A stretch of DNA of 57,013 nucleotides from Thiobacillus sp. (GCA_021166845.1 JAJPEP010000023.1:1-57013), one strand, 5' to 3'. Counted from the stretch's first letter, positions 9,154 through 18,526 are shown. Program-made: numbers and translations. The notes: generated from the letters alone by a model not told the origin.

Positions 9154-10656
9154 TCAGGCGGCGAGTGGCAGGACGTCCTGCGCGATTTCCCGCAACAGCA
9201 GGATGTCGCGGTAGGCGCCCGGTTCGAAGCCCACCCGCGTGCCCCCGCGATCGTCGTAGATCAGGTCATGGAAGAATGCGGTGATCTCCGGCGTGTTCCA
9301 CACGTTCACCAGTGCCTCCAGCAGATGCGGGTAGGCTTCCAGCCCCTTACCGGTTTCGTTGTCCTGGGAAATTGGGTGCCCCGTGAGGTTGATGTTGAAA
9401 TAACGGCGACACTCGGCGCTGGCGGCGGCATACCCATCCAGATCCCCGCCACGGTGCAGCAGATCGAGCAGCAGCAGCCAGGGCACGGGAGATTCGGCCG
9501 GCGCTTCGCGCAGGTGTTCCTGCAGCAGGTGAATCGCGAGATCGCCATGGCCGTGGGCCATGAACACTTCGGCCTGGTCGAGGATGTCTTCCTTGACCTC
9601 GGTGCCTTCGCTGTGCGGAGGCGGGGCGATTTCGGGCATCCGTTGGGGCATGGACAGCGGTTCAGCCTGGAGTCCGGATGTGATGTCGGATAGTGTCATC
9701 GGCATCGCATCGGGCTGCGTCCGGGACGCGTCATTTAAGAAAATGGACTGATGGGGGCGATTGCGGCGCAGCAGCCAGGCGACCAGCGCGATGCTGGCGG
9801 TGAGCAGGCCGAGGATCAGGAGATACAGGGGCCATTGCGCTGGCTGTTCGGGCGGCGGCGTGACCGTCGCGGGCACGGCGGCCTGCCGGGTTTCGAGTTC
9901 CGCATAGCGCTGCTGCAACGCGGCCAGCTGCGCCTCCAGGTGCGCAAGCTTGCGGGAAAGCGCGGTGTTTTCGTCCGACAGTTCGGTGGCGGTCAGGCTT
10001 GCGGGATGTGGGCGCGCCGGGTCCGGCAGGCTGGTATCGAGCCGCAGGGCAAGTGGCGCATCGGGCATGCGGGGGACGTTGCGTTTTCCGGAAAGCACCA
10101 GTCGCGGCGCGGTGCCGGCCTGGGCGAGCGGCGCCGCAGCAGGCCGGGGCGAGCGAGCGGCTGACGGGCGTGTGGCGGCAGCCGCGCGCTGGGTCTTGCG
10201 CTGGGGCCGGCTGGCGCGTGGCGCAGGCGCTGCAAGGAGCGCTGCGGCCGTCGGCGTGACGGCAGCGGGCATGTCCTGGCTGACCGCGGCCGTGACCGGC
10301 GCGGGCGGATCGAGCAACACCACGTAGTCGCGCCGCAAGCTCACCTCGCAGTCGGAAACCAGCACAAACTGCGCAACGGGATCATTCACCGGCTGCAGGG
10401 TGCGGATATGCAGCAGCGTCTGGGCGCCGGATTGCTCGATGTCCAGCTGCGCGCGCGGGGGCGGCGCAATGCTATCCTCGCTTGCCTCAAGGCTGAAGCA
10501 GGCCGCTGTTGTTTCCGCCGCGGCGCCCAGGAGCGTGACGGTGGCGTGCAACGGTTGACCCAGGTGCGACTGCAGACTGATGTCGCCCAGCCCGATGGCT
10601 GCGGCAGAAGCGGCATGGCACAGACCGAGCAGGAGGAAGGCGGGTTTGAGGTTCAC
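9154..10656 (-). CDS. Short FimV-like protein with signal peptide, coiled coil and one membrane span
   Basis: 500 residues. A signal peptide (about 1-20) leads into the FimV N-terminal region IGLGDISLQSHLGQPLHATV (about 21-115), which includes two cysteines (C53, C103). Then come a long Pro/Ala/Arg-rich linker, a coiled coil (about 227-258), a membrane helix (about 275-297) and a cytoplasmic C-terminal part with TPR-like helices. FimV proteins are inner-membrane/peptidoglycan scaffolds for polar localisation and type IV pili. Classical FimV is about 900 residues and has a LysM domain; I see no LysM here, so this is a shortened relative. It is isolated from the pil genes at 45-50 kb. Confidence 0.75.
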   Translation of the reverse strand: MNLKPAFLLLGLCHAASAAAIGLGDISLQSHLGQPLHATVTLLGAAAETTAACFSLEASEDSIAPPPRAQLDIEQSGAQTLLHIRTLQPVNDPVAQFVLVSDCEVSLRRDYVVLLDPPAPVTAAVSQDMPAAVTPTAAALLAAPAPRASRPQRKTQRAAAATRPSAARSPRPAAAPLAQAGTAPRLVLSGKRNVPRMPDAPLALRLDTSLPDPARPHPASLTATELSDENTALSRKLAHLEAQLAALQQRYAELETRQAAVPATVTPPPEQPAQWPLYLLILGLLTASIALVAWLLRRNRPHQSIFLNDASRTQPDAMPMTLSDITSGLQAEPLSMPQRMPEIAPPPHSEGTEVKEDILDQAEVFMAHGHGDLAIHLLQEHLREAPAESPVPWLLLLDLLHRGGDLDGYAAASAECRRYFNINLTGHPISQDNETGKGLEAYPHLLEALVNVWNTPEITAFFHDLIYDDRGGTRVGFEPGAYRDILLLREIAQDVLPLAA

Positions 10657-10749
10657 GGGGTCATTTTAATTAGGTTATCTACTTATTCCGGCCAAGAACA
10701 CTGCAACTTTAGGGGCGCGGCGCAAATTTGGCACGATTTTTGTTTGGGA

Positions 10750-11127
10750 TCAGCCCAGCAGCACCAGCGTCCAGACGACCACAACGTTGACGAGCGCGAT
10801 CATCACCGCCGCGCTGCCCATGTCCTTGGCGCGCTTGATGAGCAGGTGATGCTCCAGCGAGATGCGGTCGACCGCGGCCTCGACCGCCGAATTCAGCAAT
10901 TCGACGACCAGCACGCCCAGCAGGGCGCCGATCATCAGCGCGCGTTCGATTCCGGTTTCACCCAGATACGTCGCGAGCGGGATCAGCAGCAGCGCCAGAA
11001 ACACTTCCTGGCGGAACGCATCCTCGTGCCGGAAGGCCGCCGTGAGCCCGGCCCACGAGTAACCCGCCGCGTTCAGCACGCGCTGCAGGCCGGTCTTGCC
11101 CTTGAATGGGCTGACGGGATCGCTCAT
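10750..11127 (-). CDS. dgkA: Diacylglycerol kinase
   Basis: The 125-residue integral membrane kinase phosphorylates diacylglycerol to phosphatidic acid, recycling the DAG left by phospholipid headgroup transfer. It has three predicted membrane helices and the family signature [15 protein letters not shown] followed by [16 protein letters not shown]; an amphipathic RHEDAFRQE segment precedes the first helix. The ATG at 11127 overlaps the gcvPB stop in ATGA, so the gene is translationally coupled to the end of the glycine-cleavage operon. That placement may be only operon drift. Confidence 0.92.
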   Translation of the reverse strand: MSDPVSPFKGKTGLQRVLNAAGYSWAGLTAAFRHEDAFRQEVFLALLLIPLATYLGETGIERALMIGALLGVLVVELLNSAVEAAVDRISLEHHLLIKRAKDMGSAAVMIALVNVVVVWTLVLLG

Positions 11128-12575
11128 GTCGCGGGCTTGCAGGCCAGATCGAGTTCGCGCGCCGCCCGGACGTCGTCCAGCCGCCGCACCGGCAGGCTGT
11201 AGGGGGCGCCCTTGACCAGATCGGGGTGGGTTTCGGCTTCGTGCTTGATCTTGATCATCGCATCGACAAAGCCGTCGATCGTCTCGCGGCTCTCGGTCTC
11301 GGTCGGCTCGATCAGCAGGCATTCGGGCACCAGCATCGGGAAGTAGGTGGTCGGCGCGTGGTAGCCGTAGTCGAGCAGACGCTTGGCGAAATCCATCGCG
11401 GAAACTCCGGTGGCGTCTTTCAGCTTTTTCAGCGTGACGATGAATTCGTGGCTGGCGCGGCGCTCGGGGAAGGCGAGATCGAATCCGGCCTCGCGCAGCC
11501 GGGCCATCAGGTAGTTGGCGTTGAGCGTGGCGTATTCGGCGACGCGGTGCATGCCTTCGCCGCCCAGCAGGCGCGCGTAGACATAGGCGCGCATCAGCAC
11601 GCCGGCGTTGCCCATGTTGGCCGACATGCGGCCGATCGACTGCGGCAGGTCGGCCTCGGTCGCCAGCCGGTAGAAACCGTTCTCGTTCAGCACCAGCGGA
11701 ATCGGCATGAAGGGCAGCAAGCGCCCGGCCACGCCCACCGGCCCCGCACCCGGTCCGCCGCCGCCGTGCGGGGTGGAAAAGGTCTTGTGCAAATTCACAT
11801 GGATGACGTCGAAGCCCATGTCGCCGGGGCGTACCTTGCCGAGAATGGCGTTGAGGTTGGCGCCGTCGTAGTAGAGCAGGCCGCCGGCGTCGTGCACGAT
11901 CTTCTGGATGTCGGCGATGGTCTTTTCGAACACGCCCAGGGTCGACGGGTTGGTCAGCATCAGGCCGGCGGTGTGCGGGCCGACCGCGGCGCGCAAGGCG
12001 GCGAGGTCGACGCTGCCGCTCGCGTCGGTGGGGATTTCTTTTACCGTGTAGCCGCACATGGTCGCGGTCGCCGGGTTGGTGCCGTGCGCCGCGTCCGGCA
12101 CGATGATTTCGCGCCGCGCCGTGTCGCCGCGCGCGTCATGGTAGGCGCGGATCATCGCCACTCCGGCGAATTCGCCATGCGCCCCCGCCATCGGCGCCAT
12201 CGACACGCCCGCCATGCCGGTGACGTCCTTCAGCATTTCCTGCAGTTCGAACATGGTCGCGAGAAAGCCCTGCCCCGTCTCGTCCGGGCTGGCCGGGTGG
12301 CGCGCCAGGAACTGCGGCAGCATCGCCAGCGACTTGCACGCGCGCGGGTTGTACTTCATGGTGCACGAGCCGAGCGGGTAGAACTGCGTGTCGATCGAGA
12401 AGTTCTTCTGCGAAAGCCGTGTGTAATGGCGCACCACGTCGAGCTCGGAGACCTCGGGCAGCGCCGGCGCCTCCTTGCGCCGCAGGCTGGCGGGCAGGTC
12501 GTCGAGGCTGCCGCCGGCGGCGGGAAACTGGGCGGCAGCGGTGCGGCCGGGGCGGGAATGATCGAATATCAGCAT
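11124..12575 (-). CDS. gcvPB: Glycine dehydrogenase (decarboxylating) subunit 2
   Basis: 483 residues, the C-terminal half of the P protein in the split form. The PLP-binding lysine is K264 in [21 protein letters not shown], and the glycine-rich loop after it is intact. With GcvPA it decarboxylates glycine and passes the aminomethyl group to the lipoyl arm of GcvH. It is fourth of the gcv genes on the minus strand (gcvT-gcvH-gcvPA-tpx-gcvPB), separated from tpx by a heptamer-repeat hairpin, and is followed by overlapping dgkA. Control is expected from the tandem glycine riboswitch upstream of gcvT. Confidence 0.96.
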   Translation of the reverse strand: MLIFDHSRPGRTAAAQFPAAGGSLDDLPASLRRKEAPALPEVSELDVVRHYTRLSQKNFSIDTQFYPLGSCTMKYNPRACKSLAMLPQFLARHPASPDETGQGFLATMFELQEMLKDVTGMAGVSMAPMAGAHGEFAGVAMIRAYHDARGDTARREIIVPDAAHGTNPATATMCGYTVKEIPTDASGSVDLAALRAAVGPHTAGLMLTNPSTLGVFEKTIADIQKIVHDAGGLLYYDGANLNAILGKVRPGDMGFDVIHVNLHKTFSTPHGGGGPGAGPVGVAGRLLPFMPIPLVLNENGFYRLATEADLPQSIGRMSANMGNAGVLMRAYVYARLLGGEGMHRVAEYATLNANYLMARLREAGFDLAFPERRASHEFIVTLKKLKDATGVSAMDFAKRLLDYGYHAPTTYFPMLVPECLLIEPTETESRETIDGFVDAMIKIKHEAETHPDLVKGAPYSLPVRRLDDVRAARELDLACKPAT

Positions 12576-12579
12576 GACT

Positions 12580-12685
12580 TCAGGGGCCAGGATTCAGGGG
12601 TCAGGGGTCAGGGGTCAGGGGTCAGGGGTCAGGGGTCAGGGGTCAGCCGGCGCGGCGAAGCCGCACATCCCCTGAATCCTGATCC
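12580..12685. repeat. Heptamer-repeat palindrome, copy A
   Basis: This intercistronic element lies between tpx and gcvPB. The left arm holds seven perfect tandem TCAGGGG units (12594-12642) preceded by TCAGGGG and CCAGGAT. The core is GCGCGGCGAAGCCGCACATC, itself a small GCGGC-GAA-GCCGC hairpin. The right arm is the complementary series CCCCTGAATCCTGATCCCT. The arms can pair, so the RNA would form one long hairpin. It fills the gap from the gcvPB start almost to the tpx stop codon. Confidence 0.9.
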
Positions 12686-13186
12686 CTACTTCAGAGCGGC
12701 GAACGCGGGTTCGTAGTCGGGCTCGACAGTCAGCTCCGGCCCCAGTTGCGTGTACAGCACCTTGTCCTTCTCGTCGAGCACCAGGGTCGCACGCGCGGTG
12801 AGGCCGGCGAGCGGGCTGTCGAGCAGCAACATGCCGTAATCCCTAGCGAAGTTGCGATCGCGCATCATCGAGAGCGTGACCACATTCTCGATCCTCTCGC
12901 CGGTGCAGAAGCGCACCTGGGCGAATGGCAGATCGCAGGACACCACGAGCACCACCACATCATCGCGGTTCTTCGCAAAATCGTTGAAGCGCTTGGTGCT
13001 GGCCGCGCAGACGCCGGTGTCGAGCGAGTGCACGATGCTCAGCAGTTTTTTCTTGCCCTTGAATTTGGCGAGCGATACGTCGCTGAGGTCAGCGGCTGTC
13101 AGCTTGAAGTCCGGCGCTTGGCTGCCGACTTTGGGCAGGTCGCCGCTGGTGTGGGAAGGGGTGCCTTTAAACAGAACGTCGGCCAT
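12686..13186 (-). CDS. tpx: Thiol peroxidase (atypical 2-Cys peroxiredoxin)
   Basis: 166 residues, full length. The peroxidatic Cys is C60 in SLDTGVCAAS and the resolving Cys is C94 in DLPFAQVRFCTGE, matching E. coli Tpx (C61/C95). Tpx reduces lipid and alkyl hydroperoxides with electrons from thioredoxin. Here it lies inside the glycine-cleavage operon between gcvPA (17 bp upstream) and gcvPB, so it should share the riboswitch-controlled transcript. The ATG follows an AAGGAGA ribosome site. No separate promoter was recognised in the short gap. Confidence 0.95.
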   Translation of the reverse strand: MADVLFKGTPSHTSGDLPKVGSQAPDFKLTAADLSDVSLAKFKGKKKLLSIVHSLDTGVCAASTKRFNDFAKNRDDVVVLVVSCDLPFAQVRFCTGERIENVVTLSMMRDRNFARDYGMLLLDSPLAGLTARATLVLDEKDKVLYTQLGPELTVEPDYEPAFAALK

Positions 13187-13203
13187 GGCTGGGTCTCCTT
13201 GGG

Positions 13204-14592
13204 TTAAACGCTGGGGGTGGTTTTATACGCACACGGCGGCGCTTCGCGCCGCTTCGACAGGATACGTTCCATGTGTTGCACGTAGTGATCGAGGTCGGCG
13301 GCGGTCTTGGTTTCGGTGACGCACACCAGGATCGCCTGCCCGAGTTCGGGATACCGGCCGGAAATGTCGAGGCCGCCGAGGATGCCCTGCGCCCGCAGCG
13401 CGCGCAGCACGTCCTTCGCGCTGTCGTTGAGCTTCAGCACGACTTCGTGGAAGAAGGGGCTGGCGAACGCGCGGGTGACGCCGGGTATCGCCGCTAGCTT
13501 GTCTGCCAGCGCGACGGTGTTGGCGTGGCTGGCGGAAGCGACTTTCGCCAGGCCCTGCGGCCCCAGCAGCGCCATGTACTGCGTCGCCGCGGTGACCACA
13601 AGTCCCTGGTTGGTGCAGATGTTCGAGGTGGCCTTGGAGCGGCGGATATGCTGCTCACGCGCCTGCAGCGTCAGCGCGAAGCCCGGCTTGCCGTCGAGGT
13701 CGACCGTGCGGCCGACGATGCGCCCCGGCATCTGCCGCACGAACGCCTGGCGGCAGCACATGAAGCCGAAGTAGGGTCCCCCCGAGGCCATCGGCGCCCC
13801 CAGCGGCTGGCCTTCGCCTATCGCGATATCGGCGCCGGTCTGCCCCCATTGGCCGGGCGCTTCCAGCACCGCCAGCGTGGTGGGATTGACCAGCGCGATC
13901 GCCAGGGCGCCCTGCTCGTGCGCCCAGTCGGTCATCGCATGCACGTCTTCCAGCACGCCGAAGAAGTTGGGCTGCGGGATCACCAGTCCGGCGAAGCTGC
14001 CGGCATTGGCGGGCAGCACGGTTTTTCCGGTCGCGGGATCGTAGTCGAGCTCGACCAGCTCGATGTTCTGGTTCTTCACCGTGGTGTGGGCCACGCTGCG
14101 GTAGATCGGGTGCACGCTTTTCGGCACCAGCACGCGGCGCGAGCTCTTGTGCGTGCGCACCGCCATCAGCGCCGCCTCGGCCAGGGCGGAGGCGCCGTCG
14201 TAGAGCGATGCGTTCGACACGTCGAGCCCGGTCAGCCGGGTCATCATGGTCTGGTATTCGTAGATCAACTGCAGCGTGCCCTGGCTCGCCTCGGCCTGGT
14301 AGGGCGTGTAGGCGGAATAGAACTCGCCGCGCGTGACGATCTGCCAGATCGCCGCCGGGATGTGGTGCTCGTAGACGCCAGCGCCGATGAAGCTGGACCA
14401 GAAGCCGTCTTGCGAGGCGCGTTCCTGCATCAGCCGCGCCACCGCCATTTCGGACAGGCCGTCGGGCACGCCCTTGAGCTTGCCGGTTTTCAACGCGGGC
14501 GGGATTTCGTCGAACAGGTCCTCGATGCTGGCGGCGCCGATGGCTCCGAGCATGGCGGAGACGTCTTCAGGGGTGTGGGGAATGAAGGGCAT
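13204..14592 (-). CDS. gcvPA: Glycine dehydrogenase (decarboxylating) subunit 1
   Basis: 462 residues, the N-terminal half of the split P protein, starting [19 protein letters not shown]. Family motifs include the [11 protein letters not shown] stretch, [14 protein letters not shown], and SNICTNQGL near the C-terminus. It forms a heterodimeric or heterotetrameric P protein with GcvPB, with the PLP lysine supplied by the PB subunit. Between it and gcvH lies heptamer-repeat copy B. Split P proteins are usual in several betaproteobacterial families, so this is a taxonomic trait and not gene breakage. Confidence 0.96.
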   Translation of the reverse strand: MPFIPHTPEDVSAMLGAIGAASIEDLFDEIPPALKTGKLKGVPDGLSEMAVARLMQERASQDGFWSSFIGAGVYEHHIPAAIWQIVTRGEFYSAYTPYQAEASQGTLQLIYEYQTMMTRLTGLDVSNASLYDGASALAEAALMAVRTHKSSRRVLVPKSVHPIYRSVAHTTVKNQNIELVELDYDPATGKTVLPANAGSFAGLVIPQPNFFGVLEDVHAMTDWAHEQGALAIALVNPTTLAVLEAPGQWGQTGADIAIGEGQPLGAPMASGGPYFGFMCCRQAFVRQMPGRIVGRTVDLDGKPGFALTLQAREQHIRRSKATSNICTNQGLVVTAATQYMALLGPQGLAKVASASHANTVALADKLAAIPGVTRAFASPFFHEVVLKLNDSAKDVLRALRAQGILGGLDISGRYPELGQAILVCVTETKTAADLDHYVQHMERILSKRREAPPCAYKTTPSV

Positions 14593-14598
14593 TTTGCT

Positions 14599-14708
14599 TA
14601 GGGGTCAGGATTCAGGGATCAGGATTCAGGGGGGATTCAGTGCCCGGTTTCAGGTAGGCGCGGCTTAGCCGCACATCCCCTGACCCCTGACCCCTGAATC
14701 CTGGCCCC
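14599..14708. repeat. Heptamer-repeat palindrome, copy B
   Basis: This copy lies between gcvH and gcvPA. The left arm has TCAGGAT, TCAGGGA, TCAGGAT and TCAGGGG units; the core is GCGCGGCTTAGCCGCACATC; the right arm has three to four complementary units. The spacer before the core is longer than in copy A, with an extra segment around 14640-14660. It has the same layout as copies A, C and E, including the ACATCCCCTGA junction after the core. Confidence 0.88.
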
Positions 14709-14711
14709 TCC

Positions 14712-15101
14712 TTAGTGTGCTTCCGACTCGACCAGCTTTTGATAAGCCGCCGCATCCAGCAGTCCGGCGACGTCGGCGGCGTTGGCCGGCTTCATCTTGA
14801 ACATCCACGCGCTGTAGGCGTCCTGGTTCACCGACTCGGGGCTGGCTTCGACGTCGGCGTTGGCGGCGATGATCTCGCCGGCTACCGGGGCGTAGACGTC
14901 GGACGCGGCCTTCACCGACTCGACCACCGCGCATTCTTCGCCCTTGGCCAGCGTGCGGCCGGCGGCGGGGGTTTCGATGAACACCATGTCGCCGAGCAGG
15001 TCCTGCGCGTGGTGGGTGATGCCCACCGTCAGCGTGCCGTCGGCTTCGACGCGCACCCATTCGTGGCTGGGGGTGTATTTGAGGTCAGCGGGGACGGTCA
15101 T
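14712..15101 (-). CDS. gcvH: Glycine cleavage system H protein
   Basis: 129 residues, starting [19 protein letters not shown]. The lipoylated lysine is K64 in [17 protein letters not shown]. GcvH carries the aminomethyl group between the P protein and GcvT and is reoxidised by lipoamide dehydrogenase, whose gene is not in this window. It is second in the operon; both flanking gaps are filled by heptamer-repeat palindromes (copies B and C). Confidence 0.97.
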   Translation of the reverse strand: MTVPADLKYTPSHEWVRVEADGTLTVGITHHAQDLLGDMVFIETPAAGRTLAKGEECAVVESVKAASDVYAPVAGEIIAANADVEASPESVNQDAYSAWMFKMKPANAADVAGLLDAAAYQKLVESEAH

Positions 15102-15130
15102 TTTGGGTATTCCTGGTCTAGTTAGGGTTT

Positions 15131-15223
15131 CCAGGGATCAGGGATCAGGGGTCAGGGATCAGGGAGAAAAGCGCGGCGCAGCCGCACATGCCCTGAATCC
15201 TGAATCCTGAATCCTGACCCCTA
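15131..15223. repeat. Heptamer-repeat palindrome, copy C
   Basis: This copy lies between gcvT and gcvH. The left arm carries TCAGGGA, TCAGGGG and TCAGGGA units, the core is GCGCGGCGCAGCCGCACAT followed by GCCCTGA, and the right arm is three AATCCTG units plus ACCCC. It ends directly against the gcvT stop codon (15224). Core and arm order match copies A, B and E. Confidence 0.88.
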
Positions 15224-16303
15224 CTAAATCAATGCCTTGCCATTGCGCACGAACGGATACTTCACCACCTTCGCGCGCAGCTTCCTGTCGCGGATCTCGA
15301 CCTCGACTTCCGCGCCCGGGGCGATGCCGAGCGGGATGCGGGCGAGCGCGATGGATTGCTGCATGGTAGGCGAAAAGGTGCCGGAGGTGATTTCGCCTTC
15401 GCCGTTTTTGGTGTGGACTTTCTGGTGGCTGCGCAGGACGCCGCGGTCGAGCAGCAACAGGCCGACAAGCTGCTTCGTCACTTCGCTTTTTTCCAGCGCG
15501 GCGCGGCCGACGAAGTCGCGATCGGTCTTCAGGTCCACCGTCCACGCCAGGCCGGATTCCAGCGGGCTGGTGGTCTCGTCCATATCCTGACCGTAGAGGT
15601 TCATCCCGGCTTCGAGCCGCAGGGTGTCGCGCGCGCCGAGGCCGATCGGCTTGCCGCCGGCTTCCATCAGCGCCTTCCAGAAGAAGGGCGCGGCTTTCGC
15701 CGGGACCATCACCTCGAAGCCGTCTTCGCCGGTGTAGCCGGTGCGGGCGATGAACATCTCGCCCATGGCGGCGGCGTTGAAGGACTTGAGGTTCGCGGTG
15801 ATGCTGTCGACGCCGGGCAGCGCCTCGTTGAGCGCCTGTGCCGCGTCCGGGCCCTGGATGGCGATCATCGCCAGATCCCGGCGCGGCGTGAGCGTGAGGC
15901 CCATGCCCCAGTCGGCGTTCATTTTCTCCATCCAGGCGAGATCCTTCTCCGCGGTTCCGGCGTTAACCACCAGGCGGAACCAGGATTCGTCCATGAAGTA
16001 GATGATGAGGTCGTCGATGACGCCGCCGGCCTCGTTCAGCATGCAGGAATACAAGGCCTTGCCGGAGACCTGCAGCTTGTCGACGTTGTTCGCTACCAGC
16101 CGGCGCAGGAAGGCGCGCACGTTGGCGCCGCGGATGTCGAGCGGCAGCATGTGGGAGACGTCGAACAGGCCGCAGCCGGAGCGAACGGCGTGGTGTTCCT
16201 CGATCTGCGAGCCGTAGTTCACCGGCATGTCCCAGCCGCCGAAGTCGACCATTTTGGCGCCGAGTTCGCGGTGGATGGCATTGAGCGGAGTTTGTTTGAG
16301 CAT
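15224..16303 (-). CDS. gcvT: Aminomethyltransferase (glycine cleavage T protein)
   Basis: GcvT releases ammonia from the aminomethyl-lipoyl H protein and transfers the one-carbon unit to tetrahydrofolate. I place the start at the ATG at 16303 ([15 protein letters not shown], the normal family start), giving 359 residues; a TTG at 16315 is in frame but less likely. Signatures include [32 protein letters not shown] and [21 protein letters not shown]. It is first in the operon, just behind the riboswitch terminator. No obvious Shine-Dalgarno lies before the ATG, which may matter for the riboswitch mechanism. Confidence 0.96.
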   Translation of the reverse strand: MLKQTPLNAIHRELGAKMVDFGGWDMPVNYGSQIEEHHAVRSGCGLFDVSHMLPLDIRGANVRAFLRRLVANNVDKLQVSGKALYSCMLNEAGGVIDDLIIYFMDESWFRLVVNAGTAEKDLAWMEKMNADWGMGLTLTPRRDLAMIAIQGPDAAQALNEALPGVDSITANLKSFNAAAMGEMFIARTGYTGEDGFEVMVPAKAAPFFWKALMEAGGKPIGLGARDTLRLEAGMNLYGQDMDETTSPLESGLAWTVDLKTDRDFVGRAALEKSEVTKQLVGLLLLDRGVLRSHQKVHTKNGEGEITSGTFSPTMQQSIALARIPLGIAPGAEVEVEIRDRKLRAKVVKYPFVRNGKALI

Positions 16304-16311
16304 GGGGGCAA

Positions 16312-16351
16312 CCAAAAATAAAAAAGGGTGAAGCGCGGATTCGCTTCACCC
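16312..16351 (-). terminator. Intrinsic terminator of the glycine riboswitch
   Basis: On the minus strand GGGTGAAGCG (16351-16342) pairs with CGCTTCACCC (16335-16326) around a six-base loop, followed by TTTTTTATTTTT. It lies between the second glycine aptamer and gcvT, so it is the likely expression platform: with glycine bound, terminator formation would be disfavoured and gcvT transcribed, as in known glycine ON switches. Stem and U-tract are seen; the switching model is inferred from the family. Confidence 0.9.
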
Positions 16352-16565
16352 CTCTGTCCTTGGTACCTGAGAGATTACGGCGCGCTGGGTGATGCGCCGC
16401 TGCCCCTTCGGTGGCGGTTTTCAAAACCGCGCTCTCCAGAGTGTTCTTGGGGCGCGTCGACTAGAACGCGCCCCGGCGTTGCGGTCCTTTTTGCCTGAGC
16501 GATTCCGGGTGGGTTACGCCTTCGGCGGCATGCGGTGCACGCGCTCTCCCGCAACGGGAACGCGG
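16352..16565 (-). promoter_or_regulatory. Tandem glycine riboswitch upstream of gcvT
   Basis: Two glycine aptamers are recognisable in order on the minus strand. The first (about 16565-16476) has GCGGGAGAGCGC, CCGCCGAAGG and the closing CTCAGGCAAAAAGGACCGC. The second (about 16446-16352) has CTGGAGAGCGC, CCACCGAAGGGGCA and CTCTCAGGTACCAAGGACAG. These are the conserved elements of the glycine family. A perfect GGGGCGCG/CGCGCCCC hairpin forms the linker between them (about 16475-16450), longer than in many tandem switches. The terminator follows directly. A possible -10 box TATAGT lies at 16571-16566, close to the aptamer 5' end; a clear -35 at proper spacing was not found. Confidence 0.95.
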
Positions 16566-16608
16566 ACTATACCGAAGAAGCCCCGGGGCGGCCAGTCCCC
16601 CGTCAAGA

Positions 16609-17637
16609 TCAATAGTGCGGCCTGATCTTGAAGCCGGCGGCCGCGAGGTCGCGCGTGGCGAGTTCGAGTTTCAGCGTCTGTTCGCTTTGTGCCGCAATGC
16701 CGGCCTCGATGCGGCGCGCGTCGTCGAGATACTCGCTGGGGGCGAAACCGCGCCGCGCGATGGGGCGATCCCGCATATCGGTGAGCGTGAGCTCGAATAC
16801 CGGCCAGGCCTGGGCATGACCGGCGCGATTGCCGAGGGTGAGGGTGAGACTCAGGCGGCCGCCGGCTTCGGTTTTCAGGTCGGAGCCGACGATCTGCAGC
16901 AGCGCCAGGTTTTTCGGCAGGGAAAGGGTGCAGCCCAGCACGGCGCAGGCCTGCTCGAATGCGGGGCGGGCCTGCGGCAGCCGGCTGACCAGGGTGTCGC
17001 GCAGGAAGTAGGCGGACTGCGCCAGCAGCAGCACCAGCAGCAGCGCGCTGGCCACGCCCCACGCCCAGGTCTTGATGCGGCGCGGCGCTGCTGGGAGGTG
17101 CGCCGTGCCGGGCAGTGGGGTTGCATATTCGACGCGTGCCGCAGGCGGGCGGGCCGCCTCGGGGGCGACCGGGACGAAGGGGTACGCAGGTGCCGCCGAC
17201 GCGGAGGGGTAGGCGGGCGCCGGGTGGAATTGCGGCAATGGTCCGGGATCGTCCGACACCTGAACATCGGGATCGATGAGGATGATCGACGGCAGGTCGA
17301 GCGACACTTCGCGCTGAGCGATCCCGCGCGGGACGTCGGTGGCCGCGACGTCTTCCGTCTCAGGAACGGCCGCTGGCGTCTCCGTGTCCATGGCGGGCTC
17401 GGCCTCGGCTGTCTCAAGCCCGGCAGGCGTCGCGGCTTCCGGCGACGCGGGCACTTCTACGGGTTCGGGTTCGGCCATCGGGGGCAGCGGCGATCCGTCC
17501 TCCAGCAGCAGGCCCGGGCGTGCATCGAAGGCGGCGCCGCACACGCTGCACTGCACCCAGCCCTGCGCGGCATCGAGCTTGTCCGGCCCGAGGCGGAACA
17601 CGCTGGCGCATTGCGGGCAGGTGGTGCGGTACGTCAC
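16609..17637 (-). CDS. Zinc-ribbon, single-span membrane protein (DUF3426)
   Basis: 342 residues. The N-terminal MJ0042-type zinc ribbon has C7-x2-C10 and C30-x2-C33, then a long acidic, Pro/Ala-rich linker (about 40-185), one membrane helix (about 191-212) and a C-terminal DUF3426 domain expected outside the cytoplasm. The function of the family is unknown. Its start overlaps the prmA stop by four bases (17634-17637), and the aroQ-accB-accC-prmA-DUF3426 order is common in betaproteobacteria, so it is the distal gene of that operon. It ends about 40 bp before the probable riboswitch promoter. Confidence 0.88.
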   Translation of the reverse strand: MTYRTTCPQCASVFRLGPDKLDAAQGWVQCSVCGAAFDARPGLLLEDGSPLPPMAEPEPVEVPASPEAATPAGLETAEAEPAMDTETPAAVPETEDVAATDVPRGIAQREVSLDLPSIILIDPDVQVSDDPGPLPQFHPAPAYPSASAAPAYPFVPVAPEAARPPAARVEYATPLPGTAHLPAAPRRIKTWAWGVASALLLVLLLAQSAYFLRDTLVSRLPQARPAFEQACAVLGCTLSLPKNLALLQIVGSDLKTEAGGRLSLTLTLGNRAGHAQAWPVFELTLTDMRDRPIARRGFAPSEYLDDARRIEAGIAAQSEQTLKLELATRDLAAAGFKIRPHY

Positions 17638-18524
17638 TTTTTGGCGCCGGCCAGGCGCACCCAGCCGTCGTCGATTGCGGGCGGATCGAAAACAAACCAG
17701 TCGCGGTAAACCGCCATCACCTCGTCGGCCTGCTCGGCCAGAATGCCGGACAGCACCAGGTGCCCGCCCGGACGGACCCGACCCGCCAGCAGCGGCGCCA
17801 TGCCCTTGAGCGGGTTGGTGAGGATGTTGGCGACGACGATATCGTACTGCCCCGGCGCGAGTTCGCCGGGCAGGTAGAAGTGCGCGGCCACGCCGTTCAG
17901 CGCGGCGTTGTCGCGCGAGGCGGTGACCGCCTGTTCATCGATATCGACGCCGTCGATCCGCGCCGCGCCGAGCCTGGCGGCGGCGATGGCGAGGATGCCG
18001 GAGCCGCAGCCATAGTCCAGCAGCGTTTCACCGCCGGCGAGATGGTCGTCGAGCCAGCGCAGGCACAGCCGCGTGGTGGGGTGGCTGCCGGTGCCGAAGG
18101 CAAGGCCGGGATCGAGCTTGAGGTTGATCGCGTCGCTGTCCGGCGCCTCGTGCCAGGTCGGCACGATCCACAAGCGCGGCGAGATCGGAATGGGGTCGAA
18201 CTGCGACTGGGTGAGGCGCACCCAGTCCTGCTCGGCCACGGTTTCGATGGTGTATCCGGTGGGGACGGGAATTCCGGCCTGGTTTGCCGCGGCTGCCAGG
18301 GTCTCCGCCACATCGGCGTGTTCCTCCAGCAACACCTGCGCAATGCTGTGCGGCCACAGTTCGGCAGTGGGGTAATCCGGTTCGCCGAACAGCGGCGTTT
18401 CATCCGCCGTGCCGGCGTCGGCGTCTTCCAGCGACACCGATAGCGCGCCGGCTTCCATCAGCGCATCGGACAGCAGTTCGGCCTGTTTGGAATCGACGAG
18501 GAGGCGGACGGATTGCCAGGGCAT
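17634..18524 (-). CDS. prmA: Ribosomal protein L11 methyltransferase
   Basis: PrmA trimethylates lysines and the N-terminus of ribosomal protein L11. The 296 residues are full length. An N-terminal substrate-recognition domain is followed by the SAM-binding motif LLDYGCGSGILAIAA at about residue 167 and the NILTNPL motif characteristic of the family. It is preceded by accC with heptamer-repeat copy D between them, and overlaps the downstream zinc-ribbon gene by 4 bp. Confidence 0.95.
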   Translation of the reverse strand: MPWQSVRLLVDSKQAELLSDALMEAGALSVSLEDADAGTADETPLFGEPDYPTAELWPHSIAQVLLEEHADVAETLAAAANQAGIPVPTGYTIETVAEQDWVRLTQSQFDPIPISPRLWIVPTWHEAPDSDAINLKLDPGLAFGTGSHPTTRLCLRWLDDHLAGGETLLDYGCGSGILAIAAARLGAARIDGVDIDEQAVTASRDNAALNGVAAHFYLPGELAPGQYDIVVANILTNPLKGMAPLLAGRVRPGGHLVLSGILAEQADEVMAVYRDWFVFDPPAIDDGWVRLAGAKK

Positions 18525-18526
18525 TT

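Noticed and set aside
12594-12642. Tandem TCAGGGG units considered as a CRISPR array or an origin iteron set
   Set aside because: There are no unique spacers, no cas genes and no replication gene nearby, and the unit belongs to a larger palindrome repeated four more times.
11124-14592. gcvPA and gcvPB as halves of a broken gcvP
   Set aside because: Two-subunit glycine dehydrogenase is a normal form; both have proper starts and stops and a separate gene lies between them.
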